This document shows positions 10,101 to 18,797 of a stretch of DNA of 64,000 nt, one piece after another. This DNA comes from Ulva prolifera (Eukaryota > Chlorophyta > Ulvophyceae > Ulvales > Ulvaceae), in contig CM041196.1 of assembly GCA_023078555.1 (NCBI GenBank), positions 9,752,985 to 9,816,984 on the forward strand. The letters are read 5' to 3'. Below the pieces are notes generated by a model. The model ran no database searches and was not told where the DNA came from. It worked only from the letters and a program-made list of their open reading frames with translations. The position numbers and the translations under genes are program-made. Positions within the stretch are counted from its first letter, which is position 1. Each line of letters begins with the position of its first letter.

Positions 10101-13100
10101 AACCGAGAACTACGTCTACGCGGTTTGCGTTTGGGATCGTCGATGTTGCTGCCACCCGCGGGCACCTTCCCCCCAGCGACGGGACGCCTGGTGGATTCAG
10201 CCTTGGCTGCTATATGGGACAGTTGCAGCCGCGCTTCACGCGGAAACTCATGAATCATGTGCGCTCTCTGAGTACTGGAGGCATTGTGGAACAGATAATC
10301 GGCAACTTTCTCCAGGCATCCGGACAACTCATCAACTGGTAACCAAGAGTCATGAGATGCATCGTAGCCAACCCAGCGCACCAGGTAGTGAGGGCACGCG
10401 ATGGAGATGTCGTCATCGCGATGCCGCGACTGCATGTAATTGACTACACATTCAACTTCGTAAGTGGTCGTGTCCACAGTGGCCGATGACTTGGCAGGTT
10501 CAGGGCTGTTGGCGCATGCAGCATCGAAGGACTCATTGTAAGGTTTGAGCACAGAGAAGTGAAAGACATCATGTAGGCCTAGGCGCTGCAGCGTGGTTGG
10601 CAATGATATACGGGCAGCGGCCCGGCCCACTACTTCCAGAATTTTACAGGGACCCAACCAGCGCGGAGTAAACTTCTTTCGGAGAGATGGATGATGCAGA
10701 GCAACCTTACGTATAGATAGCAGGACCAAGTCACCCACAGAGAAGGTTGGCCAAGCAGATTTCCTGTTGAAGTCCGACCACATTGACTGCTTGGCCTCTA
10801 CCAGAGCTTGCTTTGCTAGGAAGTAGTACATGCGGTGCATCACGGCTGGGGCTGGTTGCTGATGCTGTGGCAATTTAAACGCAAGGGCTGTGGGAGACAG
10901 TGGAGGAGTGATACGGTTCAATGAGAACGGCGTGCAGCCCGTGGCTGCCGACTTGGAGCTATTCATGCTAAACTCGATATGTGGCAGGAATGCATCCCAA
11001 TCATCATGTGCAGGACCGATGAAATGCCGAACAGCTTCTTCCACAACGCGATTGTACCGCTCAACCTGCCCATTGGCTCGAGGATGGTAGGAGAATGTCA
11101 GCTGCAATGCAATGCCTAGGTGGTCACACAGGGATGCGAAAAACTTATTGTTCCACTGCGTACCGCGGTCACTACAAATGCCAAGTGGCAGGCCATAATG
11201 GGGGTATATGTGCTGGAAAAACAGTGCAGCGAATCCGGGACCATTCAGAGTAGACACTGTGGGGATCAATCTCACCATCTTGCTGAATTGATCAACAAAC
11301 ACAACAATGCAGTTGTGACCAGACGTGGAGTTAGGTAGCTGCGTGATCATGTCCACACTCACGACACGCAAGCATGCAGAAGGTACAGGTAGTGGGGACA
11401 TGACTGCCTCCCGTTCCGACGGGGACTTCATGGTCTGACAGCTATGGCATTGTGACACAAATTTCTTGACATCCTTGTGTATATCTGGCCAGTAAAATGA
11501 GTCTGTGATCAATGATGCTGTGCGAGAGACACCCATGTGTGCATGCCAAGGGTGTACGTGGTGCCACAACAGAATTTGCCGGCGCAAGTGATCATGATCA
11601 GGGACAACAATCTTGTTCTTGTGCAGATAGATCTGGTGCTTAGGGTCATAATGGTATGATGCAGGTGGTTTGGCAAAATCAGAATCATGTGCATAGCCAC
11701 TACGCAATCGCTGCCAGAAGTCGTCCGCGTGCAGATCTAGAGTTAAGTATCTGTTGGATTGTTTCAGAAGCAGCTCTGCTTGTGAGTGCGTACCCACACG
11801 CTGTGCGTCGACTGCGCGGCCGTCACACACCAGGTCCTCCTGGTCGACCCAGTCCACCGCGGAAGCATCCGGCTGCGCGGTCGCTGCGTCGTCCTCATCC
11901 GCGGGCTGTTGGTGGAGGGGTGAGGCCGAGGAATTCGGCCTCCTCCGCTGTAGGCGTGAAGTCAATGTCTGACATTGGAGACGGGGTGCGGAGGCAACCA
12001 GGAGCGGTCGCGGAGAACGGCGGCGGCTCGGTGTTGGCATGGGCCGGCGGAGAAGTGGGGATGGAGGCGGTGGCAGCGCTGGCGGAGACCCCGTTGGCAT
12101 CAACACCGGGGACCGCTGAGACTCCATCTGCTTGCCCATGCGGGGGCTGGACCCCGAGCTGATGGAAATCACTGATGGCGGCGGCTGCGTGGGCCGCCGT
12201 GGGTCCTGTGGGTGGGACAGAGGGGGGAATTGCGACTGGGAACGCAGGTCTGGCATGGGTGGGGACAGGCCGGGCGGGGGTGAACCGAACTTCTCCCGTA
12301 GCTGGGAGTAGTCGCACGGCTGGGGAGAGATTGTTGGCAACGTCTGGTGGTATGGGATGGCCTGCTTCATCGGCGACGGGCCAGATGATATGGCCGTTGA
12401 TCCAGTGCTGGCGATTGGAAGCTCGTATCCGCTTGGATCCGGGGATGGGGAAGAGTGGCATCTGCGCGCTATAGCCGTGGTCAGACTTACAGCCGGAAAC
12501 GCATAAGAAACGTGCACCGGAATGGCATTGCCCGCACGAGAGGCACAAGAAATGGGATGGGCATCATGCAGCTGTACTGTCATGGAAGGCAGGTGTGTGG
12601 CACGGGACACTGCGTCCGCCACCACGTTCTTGTCACCAGGCACGTACATGATGTGCCAGTTGATGCGGGACAGCGTCTCTACCCAACGCGCTTGCTTGTT
12701 ATTCAAGCGTTGCTGGGTCTGCAAGTACCTCAATGGATTATGGTCAGAATGGACATACACGGGGTGGCCATTTTCCAGATAGCAACGCCATTGGCGTGCA
12801 GCAAAAACAATGGCGCCCAGCTCTTTTTCAAAAGTGGCATGGTGGACCTCAGAGGAATTCATTTTTCGGCCTACCCATGCAATGGGATGCAGAGCTGCTT
12901 CATGGTCTTGCATCAAGACAGCTCCATAGGCATAATCACTGGCATCTGTGTATACGTGGAAGGGCTGGTTGAGATTGGGATGGCGCAGGCCTGTGGCATT
13001 GATCAGAGCATGTTTGATGTCATTGAATGCTCGAGTGCATTGTTCAGTCCATGCGCTCTTGCCTTTGGCTTTCATGCGCTCGAGGAGTGGGGCAGCAAGG

Positions 13101-16100
13101 GTGGGAAATTTCGGAATAAATCTGCGAAAATAGCCAGCAAGACCCAAGAATGATCGGATGGTATTGGTTGACGATTTTAAATCAGCCTCAGGCCATTGTT
13201 GCAACACTGAAACCTTGTGTGGGTCTGGCTTCACGGTATCTGCTGTAACAATATGGCCCAAGTATTTGACTTCTTGCATGGCAAATTGGCATTTGACAGC
13301 ATTGCAGAAAAAGTTGTGTTCATGCAGCCTAGTCAACACACGATCAAGATTGATGGCATGATCCTCAGCAGTTCTGGAAATGATGATAATGTCATCGAGG
13401 TATGCAAGGCAAATCTTGCCAATCAGTCCACGCAAAACCACGTGCATTGCTTGTTGGAAAACACTCGGTGCATTGGTGAGACCGAATGGCATCACCGTCC
13501 ATTCGTACAGGCCATCAGGGGTGCGGAATGCAGTTTTTGGCTGGGATGTCGGGGCTAGTCTGATCTGGTGATATCCAGAAGCAAGATCCAATGCAGAAAA
13601 GTATCTCTGGCCTTGCAATTTATCAAGCAAGGCATCGCGTGGTAATGGGTATGTATTCTTTACTGTGTTCTCATTCAGGTAGCGGTAGTCGACACACAGT
13701 CTCAGTTTACCTCCGGGTTTGGGAGCAAAAAGGACGCTGCTTGCCCAAGGGGAGATGGACGGCTGAATCCAGCCCATGTCAAGCAAGTGTTGTACCTGCT
13801 TTTCCAGTTCAGAGTGTTCCAGTGGAGTCAATTTGTACTGGCGGGCAGCACGCGGTCTGGTGCCAGGCAGATTCTCAATATTCATCTCAAAGCCTAAGGC
13901 TGTGGTATTTGGGGGTGCAGGCCCGAGCGTGCCTCCGGACCTAGAATGTTTGTGTACTATCTCTTGAACACACTGTGGGATGGTGGCTACATCTTGCTGG
14001 ACTGGTGCTGGTACTTGCTGCTGGGACAGAAAACCTTTCTTTTTCGACACCGCACATACATGCATATCGCTGGAGGGCTCGACGCATGTATGTGCAGGTT
14101 TGACATGCACCACGTACAGCGGCGACTTACCACGTTTAGCACGATTGACCATGGATTTCAGCTTACGGCTGGTGCACGCATACTCATCTGATGTCCCCTG
14201 TGAAGCAGGTGTGCGTTTGGGTATGTGCACGACATGCTGCCAATCACGAGAATGTTTTCGGGGGCCAGCCTTACGGCCAGGCACGATGATGCGAATGTCC
14301 GGATCATCAAACTCGAGTTTCATGTGCGTGACGGCAATCACGTCAAGACCCAATAGCGCGTGATTGGGTGCATGCCACTCTGCAGCTGGCAAACTTGCTA
14401 CCACAGTGTACGTGACATCGTGACGCTGGCGGCCTATGCTTGTGCATAATGTGACAGTACCGAGGCAGGGTGCTGCACTCCCAGAGATGCCATGCGACGT
14501 GGATGCGCTTTGGTGATATGGTATGGCATTGGCCTGTAGGAATTCTACTGTAATCATGCTGTGATTGGAGGCTGTGTCTACAAGCGCCTTCAAGCGGCTG
14601 CCTTTGATGTGGATGGGGACTGTGCAGATCAGATCGACAGCGTCAATTTTCTGACTAGCACAAGACATAGCAGATGTATTTAGGCTCTGCTGGTTGGACA
14701 TCAATCGCAAAACATGGAACGTCTGGTGACCCGGCACTGGGCGGCCGTCCGTATAGGACAACAATGCATTGGCTTTGTCTACTGTGCTGTAGCTGTGTCT
14801 GCTAGTGTACGGCACAAACGCATCACTATCAAACAAGCGGCCAGGGATGGCTACTGTGACATGGTGCCCATTCAGGTTGATGGCATGTAAATGTCTCAAT
14901 GCCACGTGTGCATCATCAGTGTATGGCAAGGTAACAACAATAGGGCAGGATAGCGTGGAAATATCGAATAATGACTTGTCAGCTGTGCTGAGTGAGGAAG
15001 GAAAAACAATGCCGTGGCCTGAGGCGTGGTCAGCCGCTAGTACAAAAGGCTCCACCGCCCAAGATGGGCAGCCAAGAGGCGGCTTGCCAGTTTCTCAACG
15101 GATATGGTTGCCAGGGGCACGTGCTCGTTTGTTCGGAGTCTGAGGGGTATCATCATACCGTTTGCGATTGCGGGGGCCCGCGGAATTTGGAGTGTTTGCC
15201 GCGCTCTGTGGCTGCGGCGGCGGGGGTGGTGGCGGCGGTAGCTCGTCGGCGGGCTCCACTGCCATTAGGCACTTGTTCTTGTTGGCAGGGTGTTGCGCCC
15301 AGGTTGCGAGTGCCTCCGGCGCAATGGAACGCGCGGTAGGGCAGTCCGCGATGCGGTGGTACCTGTCGCTGTCAGGCATGGAGGAGGGGCAGATGCCGCA
15401 AACTCGCTTGCGGTGGTGGAAAGTTGCTTCCAAGAGGAATATCCCGACGGCCACGGGTGTGAATGGAAGGTAGTAAGGGAGTTCTTTACGGCAGGCTGCC
15501 GCAAGACCGTGGATGGTGAATGGCGCGTTGTGGTTGGCAACTTCAAACGCATACACATCTTTGATCCACTGTGGTACGGTGGGACTGCCCATGGCATTAT
15601 CGAGCCAGGCCTGCTTCTGTTGGAAAGGAAGCTTACGGGCGTCCCGGAGGCCTGGTAAGCGCTCCCGGGTGACGATGGAAGATGGCGTAGATGGCTGCAC
15701 ATATGTTGAATGGTTGTTGGAAAATTGGCTGCGACTCTGGCCTGGTCTTTGGGTATTGGTATATGCCATGGCAATCTGCCGCTGGCCTCGTTTTGGTGCC
15801 GATGTGTGGGCTGGTATCTCACGGGTGGGGGTGGTATGGGTGCTGGTGGATGCAAAATCTACACCCTGGTAATGGTTGGCAGAGAATGTGGCAAAGCGCT
15901 TGGCTGTGTTGGCTGTCTCCTTGGCTGTGTTCAGCTTGTCCACACACCATGTGACAAATGCTATGGCATGTGAATTTGCGCGCTCGGTCGGCCATGTGTG
16001 GCTGTTCTCCAGATGTGTGGTCAATTTTTGCAGCAGGTCTGGTAGTGGCACGAACATTTTGACTGTGGCTGACAACTCTGAGGTGCACTCGGGGGACATG

Positions 16101-18362
16101 AGGTGCTGCAATTTGTCAAACAAGTTCCATGCAAAATCTTGCAGGGACATTTTGCCAGGCAAGTCCACATAATCGAGAAAGATCAATTGGTAATATATGC
16201 GGACATGATGCACCAAGTCATTGAAGCTGGAGGCTTTTCCAGCACGGTATTTGCTCGAGGCTCCCTCGATATGCATTCTGAATTGCCCGTTGGTAAAGAA
16301 AAAGTCACGTATGGCATCCAGCCATTCACGAACGGTGCACTCAGGAGACATGGCTTTTTCTGTGGCAACCTGGTAGTGCATGGCATCACGAGTGAAACCC
16401 TTGGACAAATGTTTGATCACCTGGGCCTCAGATAGTTTCATGCATAAGACGCGGTTGTTCAAAACTTCGCACACGTAGTGATGCCACTTTCGCTCAGCGG
16501 ATGCATCGCCGCGAACCGCATCAGACAAAGGAAAATGTATGGATGCGAAGAAATAATCAGCAGACCTAAACCAGGTTGCACTCGAGTCGTCTGTGAAGTT
16601 CGGGGTGTACGATGGCAGGCTCGACACGTGAGGCAGGGATGACAGTACCAGGTTCGATCGCACGATGCCGGCGTACTGCAGCGCGGGCGCTGCTGCCACC
16701 TGCGCGGATGTCGCGCGGAACAGCTGCTCCTCGAAGTAGTTCGCTGTAGTCCCAGGTAGGATAGACGCTGCTGTGTACATGGACCGTACGATCGGCTCAA
16801 TGGCGCTGACGGCGAGGGTGGCGAGCTGCGACACCATGGCCGCGGGGCTGGAGCTGGTGCTTCGTGCGCGATGCGACGTGACGCGCAGGGCGAGGGCAGG
16901 GAAGTCCAGGTGGGAGTGGTCCACAGGACACTGTAGCCATACGGTTGCCCAGGCAGCAGCATCTGTAGAGAAGGAATATACGAAGTCCAGAATGGTGGCA
17001 GCGAGGGCGCCGCCAGTCCAGGTGTAGAAGGCCATCGCGCTGACGGAGAGAAGATCGCGCACGCAGCCCACAGGTGGACCCCAGTTGGAGGCGCAGGTTG
17101 TCGCAGTGGCTGCTCGCAGCTGTTCGCGCACTTGATCGCCATTCAGGTGGGACCTTCGTCGAAGAGCTTCGAACGGAGGGGGCGTCTGGTCGGTGGTGCT
17201 TTGGACGAGCATCTGGAGCAGGGTGCGGGAAGCCTGGCCGTACGACTTCAGCACCTCGACAGACGAGCGTCGAGTCGCTTCGAAGAAAGCCTTCGTAAGT
17301 GTCAGCAGGAGGGATATGGCCAGGCGGATTGCCTCGCGCTCTGCTGCTTGCAAAGCGTCGAAGCCTGACAGTTGGATGAGGTCGGGAGGTACGCCATCGT
17401 CATCTGGAGGCTGAACGACAGACGCATAAAACTGACTATACTCGCTAGGATCGGCCATGGCAGAGAAGTCTCACCGATACCTGTTGACTGATCGGGTAGC
17501 GCAGGGAGCTGGGCACCCTAGCGAGCGTACAGAAACGACAGGAGAGAAAGACAGGGGTAACAATGCAACACAGATGGAATGACTGGAACAGAAGCGCCCC
17601 AATCGACCAAAGGTAATTGTGTCGATCACAGCAAAACACTTGGAATATATGTGCCCAGGCCCATCCCTGCTTTGTGCTGTCCTCGCTACTGATAGCTCTG
17701 TGGAACTGTGGAATCGCGCTGCTCGTTGATCTCTGTACGGATCAGGGTGCAGCATCCCGCGAGATCTGGCGATCTGTTGCGGGCATTGGGATTTGGCATG
17801 TATCATCCTCCGTCAATCCAATGCAGCAACATCGTGCTGCATGGATACGCAGACGTAGGTTGGCTGGCATGGTCTTTGACGCTGCACCCTTGGCGTGCGC
17901 AAGCGCAGACCAGGAGTATGCATGCGCCGCATGCATGACGTGTCATGCACTGAGCTGGCACTTCGCACTGCCAAAAGGCTGTGGTAAAAGGTGGCATGAT
18001 ACATGGGATTGGTATGTGAGATTATACATGTTGAGGAATGCTAGTGGCACTTTTGGGCATGTGGAATTATGCACATGTTGCTGTATGCATGCAGCTCATG
18101 TCCACAGCTGTGACGTGGTACATGCTGGCATTCTGAGGTATTCTTTGGTATACTTTCGCCTGGCTCAAGATTTGCAAGGCACTAGCCTGAGATACATACA
18201 CATGTATCCACAATTGGTGCCTGCATGTCTGGAATAGGTGTGCTTCTGAGCAGACAGACTTGGCCATTACAACATTGAACCTCTGCTGATCTCCACGAGC
18301 GGTTGTTGCGTCGTCGCAGCAAGGGTCACCGAGGGCCCCTCATCAGCCCCTCGGTGCTTCAT
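7111..18362 (-). CDS. Multi-exon host gene split by a Ty3 insertion in exon 1
   Basis: The start codon (18362-18360) has a strong context, GCCACCATGA. The first 88 nt (18362-18275) read MKHRGADEGPSVTL and onward. The frame then resumes at 8448, just beyond the chromovirus and its target duplication, and runs to a donor GTGAGT at 8346-8341, giving a 190-nt exon with a basic NLS-like patch (SAKRPKRVSPRRPQTPK). Later open stretches include one ending at 7729 with GIIVIEDDEPEE, a canonical-looking SUMO-interacting motif, and RQAELMTGGSPSEDVVHDVF. That stretch contains one in-frame TAA. The next exon (7603-7485) joins in matching phase with a GT/AG intron. A basic C-terminal exon probably ends near 7111. 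Function unknown; a nuclear protein is inferred from NLS plus SIM. The insertion should abolish the normal product. Confidence 0.55.
8449..8453. repeat. Ty3 target-site duplication, left copy (TTGAA)
   Basis: TTGAA immediately precedes the left LTR. The identical 5 bp immediately follows the right LTR at 18275-18279. Confidence 0.9.
8454..9245 (-). repeat. 3' LTR of the chromovirus
   Basis: A 792-bp LTR bounded by TGTTGACTG and CATTACAACA on the plus strand. It is rich in TGCATG-like words. Open frames inside it duplicate those of the other LTR and are not genes. Confidence 0.95.
9246..9258 (-). promoter_or_regulatory. Polypurine tract of the chromovirus
   Basis: On the minus strand GTGTGGGGGGAGG directly abuts the TGTTGTAATG start of the 3' LTR. 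This is the position and composition expected for the plus-strand primer of reverse transcription. Confidence 0.75.
9460..9861 (-). CDS. Third ORF of the chromovirus, downstream of pol
   Basis: A 133-codon ATG frame in the env-like position between pol and the PPT, same strand as gag-pol but another frame, 127 nt after the pol stop. It starts MHVAGHQPVFPSCDFHKTRQ and carries a helical C-terminal part (VQRRRFLQNVRQLML, VRRVTRRLHDAVLDLDEAM). There is no signal peptide, transmembrane segment or Cys pattern, so it is not an obvious envelope protein. It may be an accessory protein, a spliced product or a chance frame. Its survival in an otherwise intact young element is the main reason to take it seriously. 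Confidence 0.45.
   Translation of the reverse strand: MHVAGHQPVFPSCDFHKTRQTQFHHLNPPMCAVRNLPVPEIPQDLTSHSLVQRRRFLQNVRQLMLDATTMPALGDYHSQYLTDLCHVRRVTRRLHDAVLDLDEAMSEMINRYSGRQLLPEYFHDLCDEFPSQL
9989..15094 (-). CDS. pol: Chromovirus Pol (protease-RT-RNase H-integrase-chromodomain)
   Basis: About 1,700 codons in frame with gag and directly after its TGA. Counting from the GTG codon at 15055: aspartic protease at about 158-163 (LVDTAS, with DTA in place of the common DSG/DTG); RT with LDLASGYHQIRL and YLDD at about 552-555; RNase H starting at YTDASDYAYG (about 702); integrase zinc finger HHVHPWHAHMG...CHSCQ (about 1165-1206); integrase core with Asp in VSVDMI, Asp in CSDRGTQ and Glu in GQVERYN; a GPY/F-like region; and a chromodomain (about 1532-1590, HYLVRWVGYDASHDSWLP). 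A 240-residue Pro/Ser-rich linker (about 840-1080) separates RNase H from integrase. The first ATG lies about 119 codons in, so expression by stop-codon readthrough from gag is likely. Confidence 0.95.
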   Translation of the reverse strand, partial: ETGKPPLGCPSWAVEPFVLAADHASGHGIVFPSSLSTADKSLFDISTLSCPIVVTLPYTDDAHVALRHLHAINLNGHHVTVAIPGRLFDSDAFVPYTSRHSYSTVDKANALLSYTDGRPVPGHQTFHVLRLMSNQQSLNTSAMSCASQKIDAVDLICTVPIHIKGSRLKALVDTASNHSMITVEFLQANAIPYHQSASTSHGISGSAAPCLGTVTLCTSIGRQRHDVTYTVVASLPAAEWHAPNHALLGLDVIAVTHMKLEFDDPDIRIIVPGRKAGPRKHSRDWQHVVHIPKRTPASQGTSDEYACTSRKLKSMVNRAKRGKSPLYVVHVKPAHTCVEPSSDMHVCAVSKKKGFLSQQQVPAPVQQDVATIPQCVQEIVHKHSRSGGTLGPAPPNTTALGFEMNIENLPGTRPRAARQYKLTPLEHSELEKQVQHLLDMGWIQPSISPWASSVLFAPKPGGKLRLCVDYRYLNENTVKNTYPLPRDALLDKLQGQRYFSALDLASGYHQIRLAPTSQPKTAFRTPDGLYEWTVMPFGLTNAPSVFQQAMHVVLRGLIGKICLAYLDDIIIISRTAEDHAINLDRVLTRLHEHNFFCNAVKCQFAMQEVKYLGHIVTADTVKPDPHKVSVLQQWPEADLKSSTNTIRSFLGLAGYFRRFIPKFPTLAAPLLERMKAKGKSAWTEQCTRAFNDIKHALINATGLRHPNLNQPFHVYTDASDYAYGAVLMQDHEAALHPIAWVGRKMNSSEVHHATFEKELGAIVFAARQWRCYLENGHPVYVHSDHNPLRYLQTQQRLNNKQARWVETLSRINWHIMYVPGDKNVVADAVSRATHLPSMTVQLHDAHPISCASRAGNAIPVHVSYAFPAVSLTTAIARRCHSSPSPDPSGYELPIASTGSTAISSGPSPMKQAIPYHQTLPTISPQPCDYSQLREKFGSPPPGLSPPMPDLRSQSQFPPLSHPQDPRRPTQPPPSVISISSGSSPRMGKQMESQRSPVLMPTGSPPALPPPPSPLLRRPMPTPSRRRSPRPLLVASAPRLQCQTLTSRLQRRRPNSSASPLHQQPADEDDAATAQPDASAVDWVDQEDLVCDGRAVDAQRVGTHSQAELLLKQSNRYLTLDLHADDFWQRLRSGYAHDSDFAKPPASYHYDPKHQIYLHKNKIVVPDHDHLRRQILLWHHVHPWHAHMGVSRTASLITDSFYWPDIHKDVKKFVSQCHSCQTMKSPSEREAVMSPLPVPSACLRVVSVDMITQLPNSTSGHNCIVVFVDQFSKMVRLIPTVSTLNGPGFAALFFQHIYPHYGLPLGICSDRGTQWNNKFFASLCDHLGIALQLTFSYHPRANGQVERYNRVVEEAVRHFIGPAHDDWDAFLPHIEFSMNSSKSAATGCTPFSLNRITPPLSPTALAFKLPQHQQPAPAVMHRMYYFLAKQALVEAKQSMWSDFNRKSAWPTFSVGDLVLLSIRKVALHHPSLRKKFTPRWLGPCKILEVVGRAAARISLPTTLQRLGLHDVFHFSVLKPYNESFDAACANSPEPAKSSATVDTTTYEVECVVNYMQSRHRDDDISIACPHYLVRWVGYDASHDSWLPVDELSGCLEKVADYLFHNASSTQRAHMIHEFPREARLQLSHIAAKAESTRRPVAGGKVPAGGSNIDDPKRKPRRRSSRLSESHKAALSRVTYCNCCGRMRTEFAKRMCANAAPPL
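15095..17458 (-). CDS. gag: Chromovirus Gag
   Basis: 787 codons from ATG (context GCCATGG), only 23 nt downstream of the 5' LTR, to TGA at 15097-15095. The central part is a capsid-like helical domain (EWLDAIRDFFFTNGQFRMHI, SFNDLVHHVRIYYQLIF). Near the C-terminus is a Cys/His cluster CGICPSSMPDSDRYHRIADC, spaced unlike the classical CCHC knuckle. A polyproline run and a basic NLS-like end (RNRKRYDDTPQTPNKRARAPG) follow. The identification rests on position, size and the downstream pol. The large size and atypical zinc cluster are unusual features. Confidence 0.88.
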   Translation of the reverse strand: MADPSEYSQFYASVVQPPDDDGVPPDLIQLSGFDALQAAEREAIRLAISLLLTLTKAFFEATRRSSVEVLKSYGQASRTLLQMLVQSTTDQTPPPFEALRRRSHLNGDQVREQLRAATATTCASNWGPPVGCVRDLLSVSAMAFYTWTGGALAATILDFVYSFSTDAAAWATVWLQCPVDHSHLDFPALALRVTSHRARSTSSSPAAMVSQLATLAVSAIEPIVRSMYTAASILPGTTANYFEEQLFRATSAQVAAAPALQYAGIVRSNLVLSSLPHVSSLPSYTPNFTDDSSATWFRSADYFFASIHFPLSDAVRGDASAERKWHHYVCEVLNNRVLCMKLSEAQVIKHLSKGFTRDAMHYQVATEKAMSPECTVREWLDAIRDFFFTNGQFRMHIEGASSKYRAGKASSFNDLVHHVRIYYQLIFLDYVDLPGKMSLQDFAWNLFDKLQHLMSPECTSELSATVKMFVPLPDLLQKLTTHLENSHTWPTERANSHAIAFVTWCVDKLNTAKETANTAKRFATFSANHYQGVDFASTSTHTTPTREIPAHTSAPKRGQRQIAMAYTNTQRPGQSRSQFSNNHSTYVQPSTPSSIVTRERLPGLRDARKLPFQQKQAWLDNAMGSPTVPQWIKDVYAFEVANHNAPFTIHGLAAACRKELPYYLPFTPVAVGIFLLEATFHHRKRVCGICPSSMPDSDRYHRIADCPTARSIAPEALATWAQHPANKNKCLMAVEPADELPPPPPPPPQPQSAANTPNSAGPRNRKRYDDTPQTPNKRARAPGNHIR
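17464..17481 (-). promoter_or_regulatory. Primer-binding site of the chromovirus
   Basis: On the minus strand the 5' LTR is followed directly by GGTATCGGTGAGAC. It shares GGTATCGGTGA with the copia element's PBS, apart from the leading T, suggesting the same tRNA primer. Confidence 0.65.
17482..18274 (-). repeat. 5' LTR of the chromovirus
   Basis: A 793-bp copy almost identical to 8454-9245. It carries the element promoter by position. No TATA box was assigned. Confidence 0.95.
18275..18279. repeat. Ty3 target-site duplication, right copy (TTGAA)
   Basis: A perfect match to 8449-8453. It lies inside the host coding exon, between a glycine codon and an ATG codon of the host frame. Confidence 0.9.
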
Positions 18363-18435
18363 GGTGGCTGCCTTGGCGTTAGAGCCATCACAGTGGCCAT
18401 TAAATGCGCTATCAGTCCCTAAGTTTGGTTGCGTA

Positions 18436-18797
18436 TGTTATAAACGAGAACCTATTATGTGTGCATTAGGAGGTTAGTAGTGCCTGTACCAGGAGAGCCG
18501 CCAGGTCGTACGAAAGGTCACTACACAGATCAGGGAGAATACTGCACTGGATGCAAGACAGTGCAGGAACCTATGGAAGATGTAAGAGAAAGGTTACTTT
18601 AGACTTGGACGCACACAACTATATGCGACCATTCGTGCATGTCTACCGTGGCCCAATGACAATGGCCCGGGGCGAGCCGCTCACGGAGCGCCCCAAGTAT
18701 GCTCATGCATACTATCCTAACATAACACGGGTTGGGCCCTTGGCCACCATACCCATGCGCAGACTTGCGCGTCATGCATTGCAGGTGTACCTAGACA
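18436..18797 (-). repeat. 3' LTR of the copia element
   Basis: 362 bp, TGTTATAAACGAG to CCTAGACA on the plus strand. The purine-rich CTAGGGGAG on the minus strand directly abuts it as the PPT (18798-18806). Confidence 0.9.

Larger units (their letters stand above)
8454..18274 (-). mobile_element. Full-length Ty3 chromovirus, recently inserted
   Basis: A 9,821-bp LTR retrotransposon on the minus strand. The LTRs (8454-9245 and 17482-18274) start TG and end CA. By eye they differ only at one short site (TTC against TGCC near 8941/17970). A perfect TTGAA duplication flanks the element. In element order it carries the 5' LTR, PBS, gag (17458-15095), an in-frame TGA, pol with protease, RT, RNase H, integrase and chromodomain (to 9989), a 133-codon third ORF, a purine-rich PPT and the 3' LTR. 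Near-identical LTRs and long open frames indicate a young and possibly active copy. Confidence 0.95.

Noticed and set aside
11895-12548. A 217-codon gene overlapping pol in another frame
   Set aside because: It lies over the Pro-rich pol linker, where both frames are of low complexity. Kept only as part of a low-interest finding because there is no independent support.
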